Shown in pieces: positions 1 to 8,444 of a stretch of DNA of 64,000 nucleotides. The notes under the pieces are model-generated. The model saw nothing but the letters and a program-made list of their open reading frames with translations, did not search any database and was not told the DNA's origin. The first letter of the stretch is position 1; every line of letters starts with the position of its first letter. The translations under genes and the position numbers were made by a program. Source of the stretch: JADJNW01 sp964517145 (lineage in GTDB: Bacteria > Bacteroidota > Bacteroidia > Chitinophagales > Saprospiraceae); assembly GCA_964517145.1 (NCBI GenBank), contig CAZFBN010000008.1, positions 4,991 through 68,990 of the forward strand. Reading direction: 5' to 3'.

Positions 1-501
1 CAAAAATTCGGCATCGCCTACGCACGTCAGCTGCTCGATGGCTTGTCTATTGGCACGCAAATATTACTGCTCAACACCAGCATTCCAGAATATGGCAATA
101 AAATGAACCTCACCTTTGAATTAGGCATGATAACGCAATTGTTTCCTCAATTGCAACTGGGTGCGCATGTGTACAGCCCGGTTCAAATTGAATTTGCAAA
201 CGGCGAGAACCTACCAACCATTTTCAAAATTGGCATCGCCTATTTACCCTCGGAAAAACTGACCTGCAACCTGGAAGTTGAAAAAGACATTGCTTTTCCC
301 GCTCGCACCAAATTTGGCTTAGAATATCAGGCTGCCCAGCAGGTGCAGTTGCGCACGGGCATTGCCACTAACCCCACTACCCTAGCGATGGGCGTTGGCT
401 ATCGCCTAAACAATGGCTTGGCATTGGATGTTGCGACTTCGTACCACCAATGGTTGGGCTTCACGCCTACGGTTGGATTTTTATATCAATTTAAAAAATG
501 A
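1..501 (+). CDS. C-terminal part of an outer-membrane beta-barrel-like protein (5' end outside window)
   Basis: The reading frame is open from base 1 and ends at 499-501, so only the last 166 codons are visible and the start lies upstream. The protein alternates hydrophobic and polar residues in short strand-like stretches (IGTQILLLNTSI, FKIGIAYLP, KFGLEYQAA, LAMGVGYRL) and ends in an aromatic strand (TVGFLYQFKK), as outer-membrane barrels do. The pattern recalls the PorV/PorQ-like barrels of Bacteroidota, but no diagnostic motif separates these families here. No function can be assigned. It lies 71 bp upstream of mqnB on the same strand. Confidence 0.55.
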   Translation, partial: QKFGIAYARQLLDGLSIGTQILLLNTSIPEYGNKMNLTFELGMITQLFPQLQLGAHVYSPVQIEFANGENLPTIFKIGIAYLPSEKLTCNLEVEKDIAFPARTKFGLEYQAAQQVQLRTGIATNPTTLAMGVGYRLNNGLALDVATSYHQWLGFTPTVGFLYQFKK

Positions 502-572
502 TGAGATACTAAATAACAGTCTCTATTATTAAGCAAAATTATCATAACCATTGGTGGAATAATCATGCTTTT

Positions 573-1238
573 ATGAATTTATTAATTGTCTCTGCTACTT
601 CATTTGAAATAGCGCCTTTGTTGCAATACTTGCATGCCAAATACATCGAGCACGAGCCCGCTCATTTTCATCGCGGCGAACAGAAAATTGCTATCCTCAT
701 CACGGGTGTGGGCATACCGCTGACGGCTTTTGCAATGGGGAAAGTGCTGGCTTTAAAAAAATACGATCTAGCAATCAACGCAGGCATTGCGGGCAGTTAC
801 AATCGGCAACTTAATCTGGGCGCAGTAGTGGAATTGACGTCTGATTACTTCGGCGACCTGGGCGTAGAGGAAGCAAATGGCAATTTTAGCAGCGTTTTTG
901 ATTTAAATTTAATTGACCCCAACCAATCTCCTTTTGAGAATCGCATCCTACATAATCCCAATCCTGGCAATTTTCTTCCAACCGCTAAAGGATTGACTGT
1001 CAACAAAGTACACGGCTACCAACCCAGCATTGATGCTATTCAAAAGCACTATCCCGCCGAGGTAGAAACGATGGAAAGTGCCGCATTTTTTTATGCCTGC
1101 CGCATGGAGCAACAACCTTTTTTAGCCCTCCGCGCCATTTCCAACTATGTAGAACCGCGCAATCGCAACAACTGGAATATCCCTCTGGCAATCGAACAGT
1201 TAAATCAAGTAATCATTGAAATAATAAAAAATTTCTAA
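573..1238 (+). CDS. mqnB: Futalosine hydrolase (menaquinone biosynthesis)
   Basis: MqnB hydrolyses futalosine to dehypoxanthine futalosine in the alternative (futalosine) menaquinone pathway, in the cytoplasm. The 221-residue protein has the nucleoside phosphorylase/hydrolase fold signatures: a first strand MNLLIVSATSFEIAPL, the ITGVGIPLTAFAMG glycine-rich segment near residue 50, INAGIAGSY near 73, and the substrate-binding VETMESAAFFYACR near 168, where the ME-S-A motif binds the ribose. Length and motifs match futalosine hydrolases more closely than MTA/SAH nucleosidases, which usually keep an ExEGAA-type motif. The ATG at 573 directly precedes the first strand. The gene implies that this organism makes menaquinone by the futalosine route. 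Confidence 0.88.
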   Translation: MNLLIVSATSFEIAPLLQYLHAKYIEHEPAHFHRGEQKIAILITGVGIPLTAFAMGKVLALKKYDLAINAGIAGSYNRQLNLGAVVELTSDYFGDLGVEEANGNFSSVFDLNLIDPNQSPFENRILHNPNPGNFLPTAKGLTVNKVHGYQPSIDAIQKHYPAEVETMESAAFFYACRMEQQPFLALRAISNYVEPRNRNNWNIPLAIEQLNQVIIEIIKNF

Positions 1239-1286
1239 TACCTTATTAATTACAATTGCATAATATTAAAAACATAAAATCGCTTC

Positions 1287-1880
1287 TCAACTCTTCTCTT
1301 TTCGATTCCGCAGTTCATCCCGTATCTCCGCCGCACGCTCATAATCTTCCTTCGACAATGCCTCGTTCAGTTCCCGCTCCAAATCCCCACTCGAATACGC
1401 AGAAAGCGGCGCATCCGGGTCTGTCGCAGCCCGCAGGGTCGCCTCCAGTGCTTCCTCCTCATCTTCCTCTTCCACCGCAATGGCAGCCTCTTCCAGCACT
1501 TGCGCATTTGCATAAATCGGACAACCAAAACGCACCGCCATAGCCAGCGCATCCGAGGTACGCGAATCTACATCCAACGTAGCGCCATCGGGCTTTAGAT
1601 AAACCAAGGTGGCATAAAAAACGCCCTCGCGCAACTCCGAAATAAGCGCCTCCAACAGATATACATTCAATGCAACCAAAGAATCTTTAAACAAATCGTG
1701 CGTCATGGGGCGATTGGGCGTAATATCTTGCAATGCCAAGGCAATAGCTTGCGCTTCAAAACCGCCAATGACCACCGGCAGCCGCCGATTACCAAGCTTT
1801 TCTTTCAAAATAATCACAAAACTATTCGGTTGCGTTTCGCTATTCGCCAGCGCCAAGATGTCCATTTCAATTTTTTCCAT
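1287..1880 (-). CDS. Bifunctional nuclease family protein (DUF151) with C-terminal UvrB/UvrC motif
   Basis: The 197-residue protein begins with the DUF151/BFN domain (residues about 1-130): LPVVIGGFEAQAIALAL and DVDSRTSDALAMAVRFGCPIYAN are family hallmarks. An acidic linker (EEEDEEEALEA) follows, then a C-terminal helical hairpin (ELNEALSKEDYERAAEIRDEL), which is the UvrB/UvrC-type motif. BFN proteins of plants and Thermotoga have been reported as nucleases; the cellular role in Bacteroidota is not settled. The gene converges on mqnB with a gap under 50 bp and has a 21-bp repeat array upstream. Confidence 0.85.
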   Translation of the reverse strand: MEKIEMDILALANSETQPNSFVIILKEKLGNRRLPVVIGGFEAQAIALALQDITPNRPMTHDLFKDSLVALNVYLLEALISELREGVFYATLVYLKPDGATLDVDSRTSDALAMAVRFGCPIYANAQVLEEAAIAVEEEDEEEALEATLRAATDPDAPLSAYSSGDLERELNEALSKEDYERAAEIRDELRNRKEKS

Positions 1881-2197
1881 AATATTTCTTTAGATGCGAG
1901 CCGCCAGCATTCGTGCCTGGCAAACCCGTACCGTTTTTCTTTGCAATTTAAAATAAAAACGACTACAAATCAAAAACGTTGAAAACATTCAGCGATGGCA
2001 GGAAGTTCGGCTTTTTTTAGGAAAATTTCAAAGGATATTTTGATACAAAAAGCAGAAATATCCCTTTTCACCCAATGGATGCAATGGTACAATTTGTCAA
2101 AACCTATTACAACATTTACAACGCTTTACTTTACAATACTTTCACTAGCTCTCTCCTAACCAGATCACCTCTAATTCACATACAATAATAGCAATAA

Positions 2198-2554
2198 GGT
2201 ACTAGAATGATACAAAAGGATGCTTCAACGTTGTAGGATGGGCTTAAAACGTTTAAACAGGGTCTTACAACATTGCAGGAGGGTCTTAAAACGTTACAAA
2301 AGGGTAATTCAGCGTTGTAACAGGGTACTAAAATGTTGTTGAATGGTATTTTAACGCTACAAGAGGGTGTTAAAATGTTATAGAAGGGTACTACAACGTT
2401 GTAGGAGGATATTTTAATGTTACAAAAGGGTGTTACAATGTTTTAGGAGGGTAATTCAGCGTTACAACAGGATAGTTCAACGTTACAAGATGGTAATTCA
2501 GCGTTGTAGGAGGGTCTTGTAACATTTTAAAAGGGTATTTTAACATTTGACTAC
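2198..2554. repeat. Degenerate 21-bp tandem array (17 units, no indels)
   Basis: Seventeen consecutive units of exactly 21 bp can be laid out without a single insertion or deletion. Most units begin GGT; T at position 6 and A at position 9 are kept throughout, and most carry AACGTT or a close variant at positions 9-14 and AG at 20-21. Positions 4, 5, 8, 15, 16, 18 and 19 vary freely. The array fills most of the gap between the downstream end of the TrmH gene and the upstream side of the DUF151 gene. Reading frames through it contain stops, so it is not coding. A second 21-bp array with a different consensus occurs at 25101-25394. Confidence 0.9.
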
Positions 2555-2559
2555 CTTAT

Positions 2560-3237
2560 TTATGGGTTAGTAGCCCAGACAATATCGCGCATGTCCCGGT
2601 CCTCGTGTCGGCGGATGTATTCTTCCAGCAATCCATTGTGCCAGTCATTGACGATGTGCCCCTGGTAAAAGCCTTGGGCGTCGCGCTGTCGGAGGGTTTC
2701 GTAAAGCGTAACGGCACACGCCACAGAAATATTGAGACTCTCTGCCATGCCCATCTGCGGGATCAAAAAGTTGCCATCGGCAAAGGCAGCCGCTTCCGAA
2801 GACAAGCCATCGTGTTCATTGCCAAAGAGAAAAGCGGTAGGTTGGGTCAGGTCTAATTGGTACAAGGAGCTTGCCTGTTCGCTCAGTTGGGTGCTGAGTA
2901 CGCGTTGGTAGCGTTGCTTGACGTGGCGGAAGCAAGCGGCAGCATTCGTGTAGTAATGCACATCCACCCAGCGGCGGGATCCACCAGACGTTTTGCGTCC
3001 TATGGTGATAAAGTCAGCTTTCAAACCTTCCTCGGTGTGTAGTACAAAGATTTCAGCGATGCCTACGGAGTCGCAGGAGCGGAGTACCGCGCCAATATTG
3101 TGTAAATCGGTGACGTTTTCGAGCACCACGGTGAGATCGGGCTGGCGTTGCGCAGCGATCTGACGGAATTTATCAAGGCGTTTTTCGTTCATGTTTTGAT
3201 GGTACTGGTGTACTCGATATTTATCGGGAGTGTCCAC
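2560..3237 (-). CDS. SpoU/TrmH-family RNA 2'-O-methyltransferase
   Basis: A cytoplasmic SAM-dependent methyltransferase of the SPOUT class, likely methylating the 2'-O of a tRNA guanosine (TrmH-like). All three family motifs are visible: motif 1 with the conserved N and R (LENVTDLHNIGAVLRSCDSVG, residues about 39-59), motif 2 FGNEHDGLS near 138, and motif 3 IPQMGMAESLNISVACAV near 157, which forms the knotted SAM site. The length, 225 residues, fits TrmH. A start at residue 16 (3192) is possible, but the region before it resembles the N-terminal extension of Bacteroidota homologues, so the longer form is kept. Confidence 0.85.
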   Translation of the reverse strand: MDTPDKYRVHQYHQNMNEKRLDKFRQIAAQRQPDLTVVLENVTDLHNIGAVLRSCDSVGIAEIFVLHTEEGLKADFITIGRKTSGGSRRWVDVHYYTNAAACFRHVKQRYQRVLSTQLSEQASSLYQLDLTQPTAFLFGNEHDGLSSEAAAFADGNFLIPQMGMAESLNISVACAVTLYETLRQRDAQGFYQGHIVNDWHNGLLEEYIRRHEDRDMRDIVWATNP

Positions 3238-3366
3238 CTTTGTATGATGATCAAATTCAAATCAAACCTAAAATTCATATAAATTTAAATCGATTTTTGA
3301 GTAATTGTTCTTTCCCTAATTTCTTTCGTCTTATCGCCAAGTATCGTTGTTGTAGTTTTTTTCTTT

Positions 3367-3455
3367 GTTACTTTTGGCATTGCCCCAAAAGTAACCAAAA
3401 AGTCTAGTCCGTTAAACTCGCTCCGCTCAAACACTAACGGACGGCAGCCGCCACG
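3367..3455. repeat. Intergenic inverted repeats between TrmH and aldehyde dehydrogenase genes
   Basis: An exact 11-bp inverted repeat, GTTACTTTTGG (3367-3377) and CCAAAAGTAAC (3385-3395), has a 7-nt loop. It is followed by a second pair with TCCGTTA and TAACGGA arms and a C-rich loop. GTTACTTTTGG-type hairpins are familiar in Bacteroidota intergenic DNA. This is the main structure in the roughly 310-bp gap 3238-3546; no gene was found there. Confidence 0.7.
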
Positions 3456-3546
3456 CCAAATGTTTCAAAATAGATTATTACAAAATGGTGAATTATGTAT
3501 TTCATTTCCCAAACAAGCTGCCATCACAGTAATAATTACAATGCCG

Positions 3547-4911
3547 TTACTTTACTACAATGGTTTTAATATTCACAAACGCTTTGATGCCTTCTTCGGC
3601 GAGTTCACGACCAAAGCCAGAGCGCTTGATTCCACCAAATGGCAGGCGAGGATCCGATTTTACAAAATCATTGATTGCTACAAAACCTACTTCGAGCTGT
3701 TGGGCAATGGCTTGTGCGCGTTCCAGGTTTTGTGACCAAACGGCAGCGCCTAAGCCATACACGCTATCATTGGCAAGGGCAATGGCGGCTTCGTCATTCT
3801 GAACGGTGAAAAAGGCGACAACCGGACCAAACAATTCCTGCTCATACGCGGGCATGCCAGGTTGAAGGTTGGAAAGCACGAGGGGTTCAAAAAAGTGGTG
3901 AGACGCATCGTTTGCCGTGCTTCCATGCAAGATCGACGCGCCTTTGGCAACGGATTCCTCTACTTGACGGGCGAGTTGCTTGTGCAGATCGGGACGCGCC
4001 AAGGTGCCCATATTCGTCTGCTCCTGGGTAGGATCACCGATTTTTAACAGATTGATTTGCGCTTCCATTTCCGCAAGGAAAGCCTCGGCTACTGCTTCGT
4101 GCACGATGAAGCGTTTGGCGGCGATGCAGGTTTGTCCAGCGTTGTTCATGCGGGATAGAACGCCCATCTTGGCTGCTTCAGCAATGTTGGCGTCTTCTAA
4201 AACGACAAAAGGGTCACTTCCGCCGAGTTCCATGACACATGGCTTGAGATACTTGCCTGCCAACGCAGCTACGCTGGCACCGGCGCGGTCGCTGCCCGTG
4301 AGTGCCACGCCCCGCACGATGGGATGCGCAATGACCGTTTCTACTTGTTCTACTTCGATGAAGAGGGTTTGAAAAATGCCGCTTCTGCCCGTTACATCCC
4401 TGAAAAGATTTTCCATAGCCAAGCCAGCCTGAGGTACATTTGGAGCAGGTTTTAACAAAATGACGTTGCCGGCACAAAGCGCGGGTATTGCAAAACGAAA
4501 CGCCTGCCAAAACGGGAAATTCCAGGGCATTATACCAAAAACGGCGCCGAGTGGCTCGTAGTGAACTTCACTTTTCTGGTAATCGGTCTTGATGGATTTA
4601 TTTTGTAAAAAGGCGGCAGCGTTATCTGCAAAGTAATCGCAAAGCCAGGCGCACTTTTCAATTTCGGCGTGGGATTGAGCAATGGGTTTCCCCATTTCAA
4701 GAGTGATAAGTTGGGCGTAGGTTTCAGCGTTGGAACGCAGGACTACACCGATATTTTTGACAAATTCAGCTCTGGTTTCCACAGGTAAAGCGCGCCAGTA
4801 GCCATAATATGTATTTTTTGATAAGGAAAATTTTTCAGCAAGTGCCGCTTCGCTGAGTGAAGAAAAGGATGCAACAGTTTGATTGTTGTATGGATTGATG
4901 GTGGTAAACAT
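3547..4911 (-). CDS. NAD(P)-dependent succinate-semialdehyde-type aldehyde dehydrogenase
   Basis: Oxidises an aldehyde, probably succinate semialdehyde, to the acid. The 454-residue protein has the aldehyde dehydrogenase signatures in order: GIMPWNFPFWQAFR (cofactor and substrate entry, about 128-141), LLKPAPNVP, TGSDRAG (cofactor loop), the catalytic Glu in VMELGGSDPFVV near 225, the catalytic Cys in NNAGQTCIAAKRF near 260, and ELFGPVVAFF near 360. The LMPWN-like motif and short length match the YneI/SSADH subgroup. It is transcribed alone, with about 400 bp of non-coding DNA upstream. The substrate is inferred from subfamily resemblance. Confidence 0.85.
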   Translation of the reverse strand: MFTTINPYNNQTVASFSSLSEAALAEKFSLSKNTYYGYWRALPVETRAEFVKNIGVVLRSNAETYAQLITLEMGKPIAQSHAEIEKCAWLCDYFADNAAAFLQNKSIKTDYQKSEVHYEPLGAVFGIMPWNFPFWQAFRFAIPALCAGNVILLKPAPNVPQAGLAMENLFRDVTGRSGIFQTLFIEVEQVETVIAHPIVRGVALTGSDRAGASVAALAGKYLKPCVMELGGSDPFVVLEDANIAEAAKMGVLSRMNNAGQTCIAAKRFIVHEAVAEAFLAEMEAQINLLKIGDPTQEQTNMGTLARPDLHKQLARQVEESVAKGASILHGSTANDASHHFFEPLVLSNLQPGMPAYEQELFGPVVAFFTVQNDEAAIALANDSVYGLGAAVWSQNLERAQAIAQQLEVGFVAINDFVKSDPRLPFGGIKRSGFGRELAEEGIKAFVNIKTIVVK

Positions 4912-5319
4912 TGGCTTGAGATTTGGTAAGACTTATAACAAATTTGAAATGAGAAGGCGTAAATATGAAATTATTAAACACCTGAAAATCACATTGTTCA
5001 GCAATAACAAATACGTCATTATCAATTGAAAATAGTATTAGGGTTCAATCTGAAACATCTCGAATTTTTCTGCACGTGCTATTGCATTGCTTTTATTGAT
5101 AGAATAACGGAAAAACGCAGCAAAAGCCGTCTCTTTCACAGGGTGATCGCTTTGGTGTGGAAGCAAGATGGAATACAAGGCATTTTGGCAGTCCAACTTC
5201 CAAAATTCTAGTTTTCCAAAATTCTAAAACGCTCAAATTCCTTGCGCTTCAACGTTATTTATTCCAAATTTAAAATCTTACCATCCGGGATGACTCCTGT
5301 TGTTCGCTCCGTGACCTGG
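4912..5319. other. Intergenic stretch without a recognised gene
   Basis: About 400 bp between the aldehyde dehydrogenase start and the end of the ligand-binding lipoprotein gene. It is AT-rich, and the near-repeat TTCCAAAATTCTA occurs twice close together around 5200-5230. Short reading frames are present, but none resembles a known family. No convincing promoter or terminator was identified. Confidence 0.5.
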
Positions 5320-6810
5320 TCAATAATTCGCCGGTTTGAATTGATAGTCCTGGAATTGTAAGATGTTGACAAATTTATTTTCAAAACGCTGCACAGGCAG
5401 GTTTTCTGGATTGACTGCGTTGGGTGGCAAATTGACCACTCTTTCAAATTCGTAGCGGGTGAGCAACATATCGCTTGTAGGTTGCTGCTCCAAATAATAC
5501 TGAAATTTTGTACCGTACTGGTTCAACATTCTACCACTAAATAAAGTCACGTCGTACCCTAAATAGGCTTCTTCCTTGGGCACTGCGCCATAGCGATCGT
5601 AGAAGCGCCGCCGGAAAACTTGCACAGTGGTGGATAAGGGGTCTAAAAAGGAACTATTGCTGATGTGAACATTGAGCCGTTCAAACAATTCATAATCCAC
5701 CGTTTCGTACAGCATCCACTGGGGCATGCCATACACTACTACGCCTTGATTGGCGCGTTTGGCTAAATCCAATTTTCGCAACAACGAATTGACAAAACTC
5801 TCTGGCGCCCAGCTTGGCACCAAAAAAACAGTAGTATCCGTTTGCAATAAGGATAATAATTGACCGCTATTAACGTCTTGATTTTCCGGCACTACGTATT
5901 CGCGAAAGCGCCGCACATTGCGATTGCCGGACATGCGTGCATTTTCTTCCTGAAAATACTGCAACCGTTCCACTTCTCGACCGCGACAGACCAGTACGAT
6001 TTGCTCTGGGCGGTAGCGTTCGCGTGCGTAGCGGGTAATGGCTTCGCAGTGCGTACGCAAAGTTGGATTGACTTGAATATAGTTAGGATTGTTATAAGCC
6101 ACCGAATCAGATGTTGTGTAAGGCGACACCATCGTTATATCATTCGTAATGGCAAAATTAGCAACTAGCTTCGCCGTTTCCTTGCGGTAGGGTCCGATGA
6201 TTAGGTGGGCTTCGCGCAGGTCTGTATTGGAACGTAACAGCTGGCTTGTTTGCAATTCAGAAGCACGGGTGTCGAGGACGGACACGTTTAATCTAACGCC
6301 TTCGCGTTCCAAATCATCAAAAGCGAGCCGCATGCCGCCGTAGAAATTGAGCGCCCAATCAGAATTTTGTGGCAATGCAGTATTGGTAATAGAAAAACGA
6401 TCGGTCAGAAAAGGCAGCATAACTGCAACGTTGTAGGTAGTTAGTTTTCTTGATTGCGTCCTTGGGTCCAAACCAATTTCCTCTGGTCGTGTGCCAGTGG
6501 AAGGTCTTTCTGCAATCACCTCGCCAGATGATTTGATAATTTCGTTTTGATTGACCGGTACATCCCGCCAGATAATCGTATCCATTTTTTCTGCCGGTGC
6601 ATTTTCAATAATCACATAAGTGCCGGTTTCAGGATCATACACTTTTCGACCTTGAATCGGGTCCAGTTCGCCCCGGCTGTTGGCGGGTTGCTGCGAAGTG
6701 GCTTGAACCGGGCGGAATAAATCACAAGATGTAATAAGCGTGAAGGCTGCCAGTAAAAAGAGCCATCTACTCCCATTCAATGGTTGCTGGTGGTTTGGTG
6801 CTAATGTCAT
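5320..6810 (-). CDS. Periplasmic-binding-protein-like lipoprotein (receptor ligand-binding family)
   Basis: An exported lipoprotein of up to 496 residues: a hydrophobic N-terminal segment (WLFLLAAFTLITSC) ends in a lipobox, followed by a low-complexity spacer. The body has the type I periplasmic-binding fold pattern of ABC amino-acid receptors and LppC-like proteins (VAVMLPFLTDRF, FYGGMRLAFDDLEREGVRLNVSVLDTRAS, LIIGPYRKETAKLVANFA, MVSPYTTSD, QIVLVCRGREVERLQYF, YLGYDVTLFSGRML). Bacteroidota homologues carry this fold with unknown ligand. The 5' end overlaps the guaA stop; a TTG at about 6780 would also supply a start just before the signal peptide, so the exact start is uncertain. Overlap with guaA suggests translational coupling. 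Confidence 0.75.
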   Translation of the reverse strand: MTLAPNHQQPLNGSRWLFLLAAFTLITSCDLFRPVQATSQQPANSRGELDPIQGRKVYDPETGTYVIIENAPAEKMDTIIWRDVPVNQNEIIKSSGEVIAERPSTGTRPEEIGLDPRTQSRKLTTYNVAVMLPFLTDRFSITNTALPQNSDWALNFYGGMRLAFDDLEREGVRLNVSVLDTRASELQTSQLLRSNTDLREAHLIIGPYRKETAKLVANFAITNDITMVSPYTTSDSVAYNNPNYIQVNPTLRTHCEAITRYARERYRPEQIVLVCRGREVERLQYFQEENARMSGNRNVRRFREYVVPENQDVNSGQLLSLLQTDTTVFLVPSWAPESFVNSLLRKLDLAKRANQGVVVYGMPQWMLYETVDYELFERLNVHISNSSFLDPLSTTVQVFRRRFYDRYGAVPKEEAYLGYDVTLFSGRMLNQYGTKFQYYLEQQPTSDMLLTRYEFERVVNLPPNAVNPENLPVQRFENKFVNILQFQDYQFKPANY

Positions 6811-8311
6811 ACACGACCCTGTTTATGCCTTTAACGTTGTTAATAATTTCGCTGGAAACGGTAGCCAGAAATTCGTATGGCAATTGACTCCACTCAGCCG
6901 TCATCCCATCGGTAGAATTTACCGCTCTTAACGCAACTGCCTGCTCATAAGTTCGCTCGTCCCCCATTACGCCCACCGAGTGAATCGGTAGCAAAATAGT
7001 GCCGGCTTGCCAAACTTTATCGTAAAGGTCGTATTTTTTAAGATTATTAATATAAATTGCATCCGCTTCTTGCAATAAAGCCACTTTTTCGGGTGTAATT
7101 TCTCCTAAAATGCGAATGCCCAAGCCTGGTCCAGGGAATGGGTGCCGGTGTAAAATATTCGTAGGAACGCCTAATTCTGCGCCAACCCGCCGCACTTCAT
7201 CTTTAAACAAAGAGCGCAAAGGCTCCACAATTTTTAAATGCAATTTTTCTGGCAAGCCGCCCACATTGTGGTGTGATTTGATCGTAACCGATGGTCCATG
7301 CACCGAAACGGATTCAATGACATCAGGATAAATCGTCCCCTGCCCCAACCATTCTACTTTACCGGCTTTTTTGGCTTCTTCCTGGAACACTTCGATAAAA
7401 ACGCGCCCGATGGTTTTACGCTTTTCTTCGGGATTGGATTTTCCAGCTAACGCTTCGTAAAAACGTACCTTCGCATCTACGCCTACTACATTCAAACCCA
7501 AATCTTTGTAAGAATGCAAAACGTCCTCAAATTCATTTTTGCGCAGCAAGCCATTGTCAACAAAGAAGCAGATTAAGCGGTCGCCGATGGCACGATCCAA
7601 CAGCGTCGCCGCTACGGTAGAATCCACGCCACCTGAAAGCGCCATTAAAACATGGTCTTCTGCTCCGATTTTTTCACGCAACTCCCGCACTGTATCTTCC
7701 ACAAAATGCGCGGGTGTCCAATCGCCTTTACATCCAGCTACATTGTACAAAAAATTATATAAAATTGCCTTACCATCAAGGGTATGTGTTACCTCCGGGT
7801 GAAATTGCAAACAATAAACCGGCGCTTCAAATGCAGTTGCTTTCGATTTAAAAACGGCTACTTCTACACTGTCAGTGCTAGCGACAAGTTCAAACTGCGA
7901 CGGAATTTGCATGATGGTATCGCTGTGCGACATCCAAACCTGCGCGTCTTTAGGGATGGATTGTAACAAAGAGTCCTCTTGATGAATTTGGCTCAAATTG
8001 GCTTTGCCGTACTCGCGTTTGCTTGATTTTTGCACTTTTCCGCCGTAAAAATCAGCAATAAGTTGGGCACCGTAGCAGACGCCGAGCACCGGACGTTTGC
8101 CTACTACTTCATCCACATTGATTTTTAAGGCATTGGCATCTGTCACCGAAAAAGGGCTACCCGACAAAATAACCGCTTTGACACTATCCGTCAGCGCAGG
8201 CATTTTATTAAAAGGTACAATTTCACAGTAAATATTGAGTTCACGTACTCGCCTGGCAATCAACTGAGTATATTGAGACCCGAAGTCTAAAATCAGAATT
8301 TTTTCATTCAT
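6767..8311 (-). CDS. guaA: GMP synthase (glutamine-hydrolysing)
   Basis: Converts XMP to GMP using ATP and glutamine. The 514-residue protein contains both parts of the enzyme. The class I glutamine amidotransferase domain has nucleophile Cys in GVCYGAQL (about residue 79) and the His/Glu pair in LQFHPEVTHT (about 168-172). The ATP-pyrophosphatase domain has the P-loop ALSGGVDSTVAATLL near 225. The C-terminal dimerisation domain ends in the typical KPPATIEWE. A PGPGLGIRILGE segment also matches. The start ATG is preceded at very short distance by a TATATTTG box. A lipoprotein gene overlaps the 3' end. Confidence 0.97.
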   Translation of the reverse strand: MNEKILILDFGSQYTQLIARRVRELNIYCEIVPFNKMPALTDSVKAVILSGSPFSVTDANALKINVDEVVGKRPVLGVCYGAQLIADFYGGKVQKSSKREYGKANLSQIHQEDSLLQSIPKDAQVWMSHSDTIMQIPSQFELVASTDSVEVAVFKSKATAFEAPVYCLQFHPEVTHTLDGKAILYNFLYNVAGCKGDWTPAHFVEDTVRELREKIGAEDHVLMALSGGVDSTVAATLLDRAIGDRLICFFVDNGLLRKNEFEDVLHSYKDLGLNVVGVDAKVRFYEALAGKSNPEEKRKTIGRVFIEVFQEEAKKAGKVEWLGQGTIYPDVIESVSVHGPSVTIKSHHNVGGLPEKLHLKIVEPLRSLFKDEVRRVGAELGVPTNILHRHPFPGPGLGIRILGEITPEKVALLQEADAIYINNLKKYDLYDKVWQAGTILLPIHSVGVMGDERTYEQAVALRAVNSTDGMTAEWSQLPYEFLATVSSEIINNVKGINRVVYDISTKPPATIEWE

Positions 8312-8315
8312 GCTG

Positions 8316-8323
8316 CAAATATA
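8316..8323 (-). promoter_or_regulatory. Candidate -7 box (TATATTTG) immediately upstream of guaA
   Basis: On the minus strand TATATTTG fits the Bacteroidota -7 consensus TAnnTTTG. Only four bases separate its end from the guaA ATG, so a transcript starting at the usual distance would be leaderless or nearly so. No TTG element is present 19-21 nt upstream, which lowers confidence. Confidence 0.4.
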
Positions 8324-8361
8324 AAACAGGATTTACAGAATTTACAGGATTCCCAAAATGT

Positions 8362-8437
8362 AAAATCGCCCTACAACTCGGAAGTTATAGGACGATTCTC
8401 AAGTAAATCGTCTTACGATTCGAATTCGTAAAACGAT
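8362..8437 (-). terminator. Two adjacent hairpins between guaA and the OmpA-family gene
   Basis: The first hairpin has outer arms AATCG/CGATT and inner arms CTACAACT and AGTTATAG with one mismatch (8363-8398). The second has AATCGT/ACGATT arms around TTACGA and TTCGTAA (8407-8437). They lie just beyond the guaA promoter and directly before the minus-strand entry of the convergent-side DNA at the 3' end of the OmpA-family gene. Transcription from 9872 would run into them, so a terminator role is inferred. Confidence 0.5.
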
Positions 8438-8444
8438 TCAGCCA

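Noticed and set aside
5026..5211. Small plus-strand open frame in the gap before the lipoprotein gene
   Set aside because: No start signal, family or neighbour supports it; composition is like the surrounding spacer.
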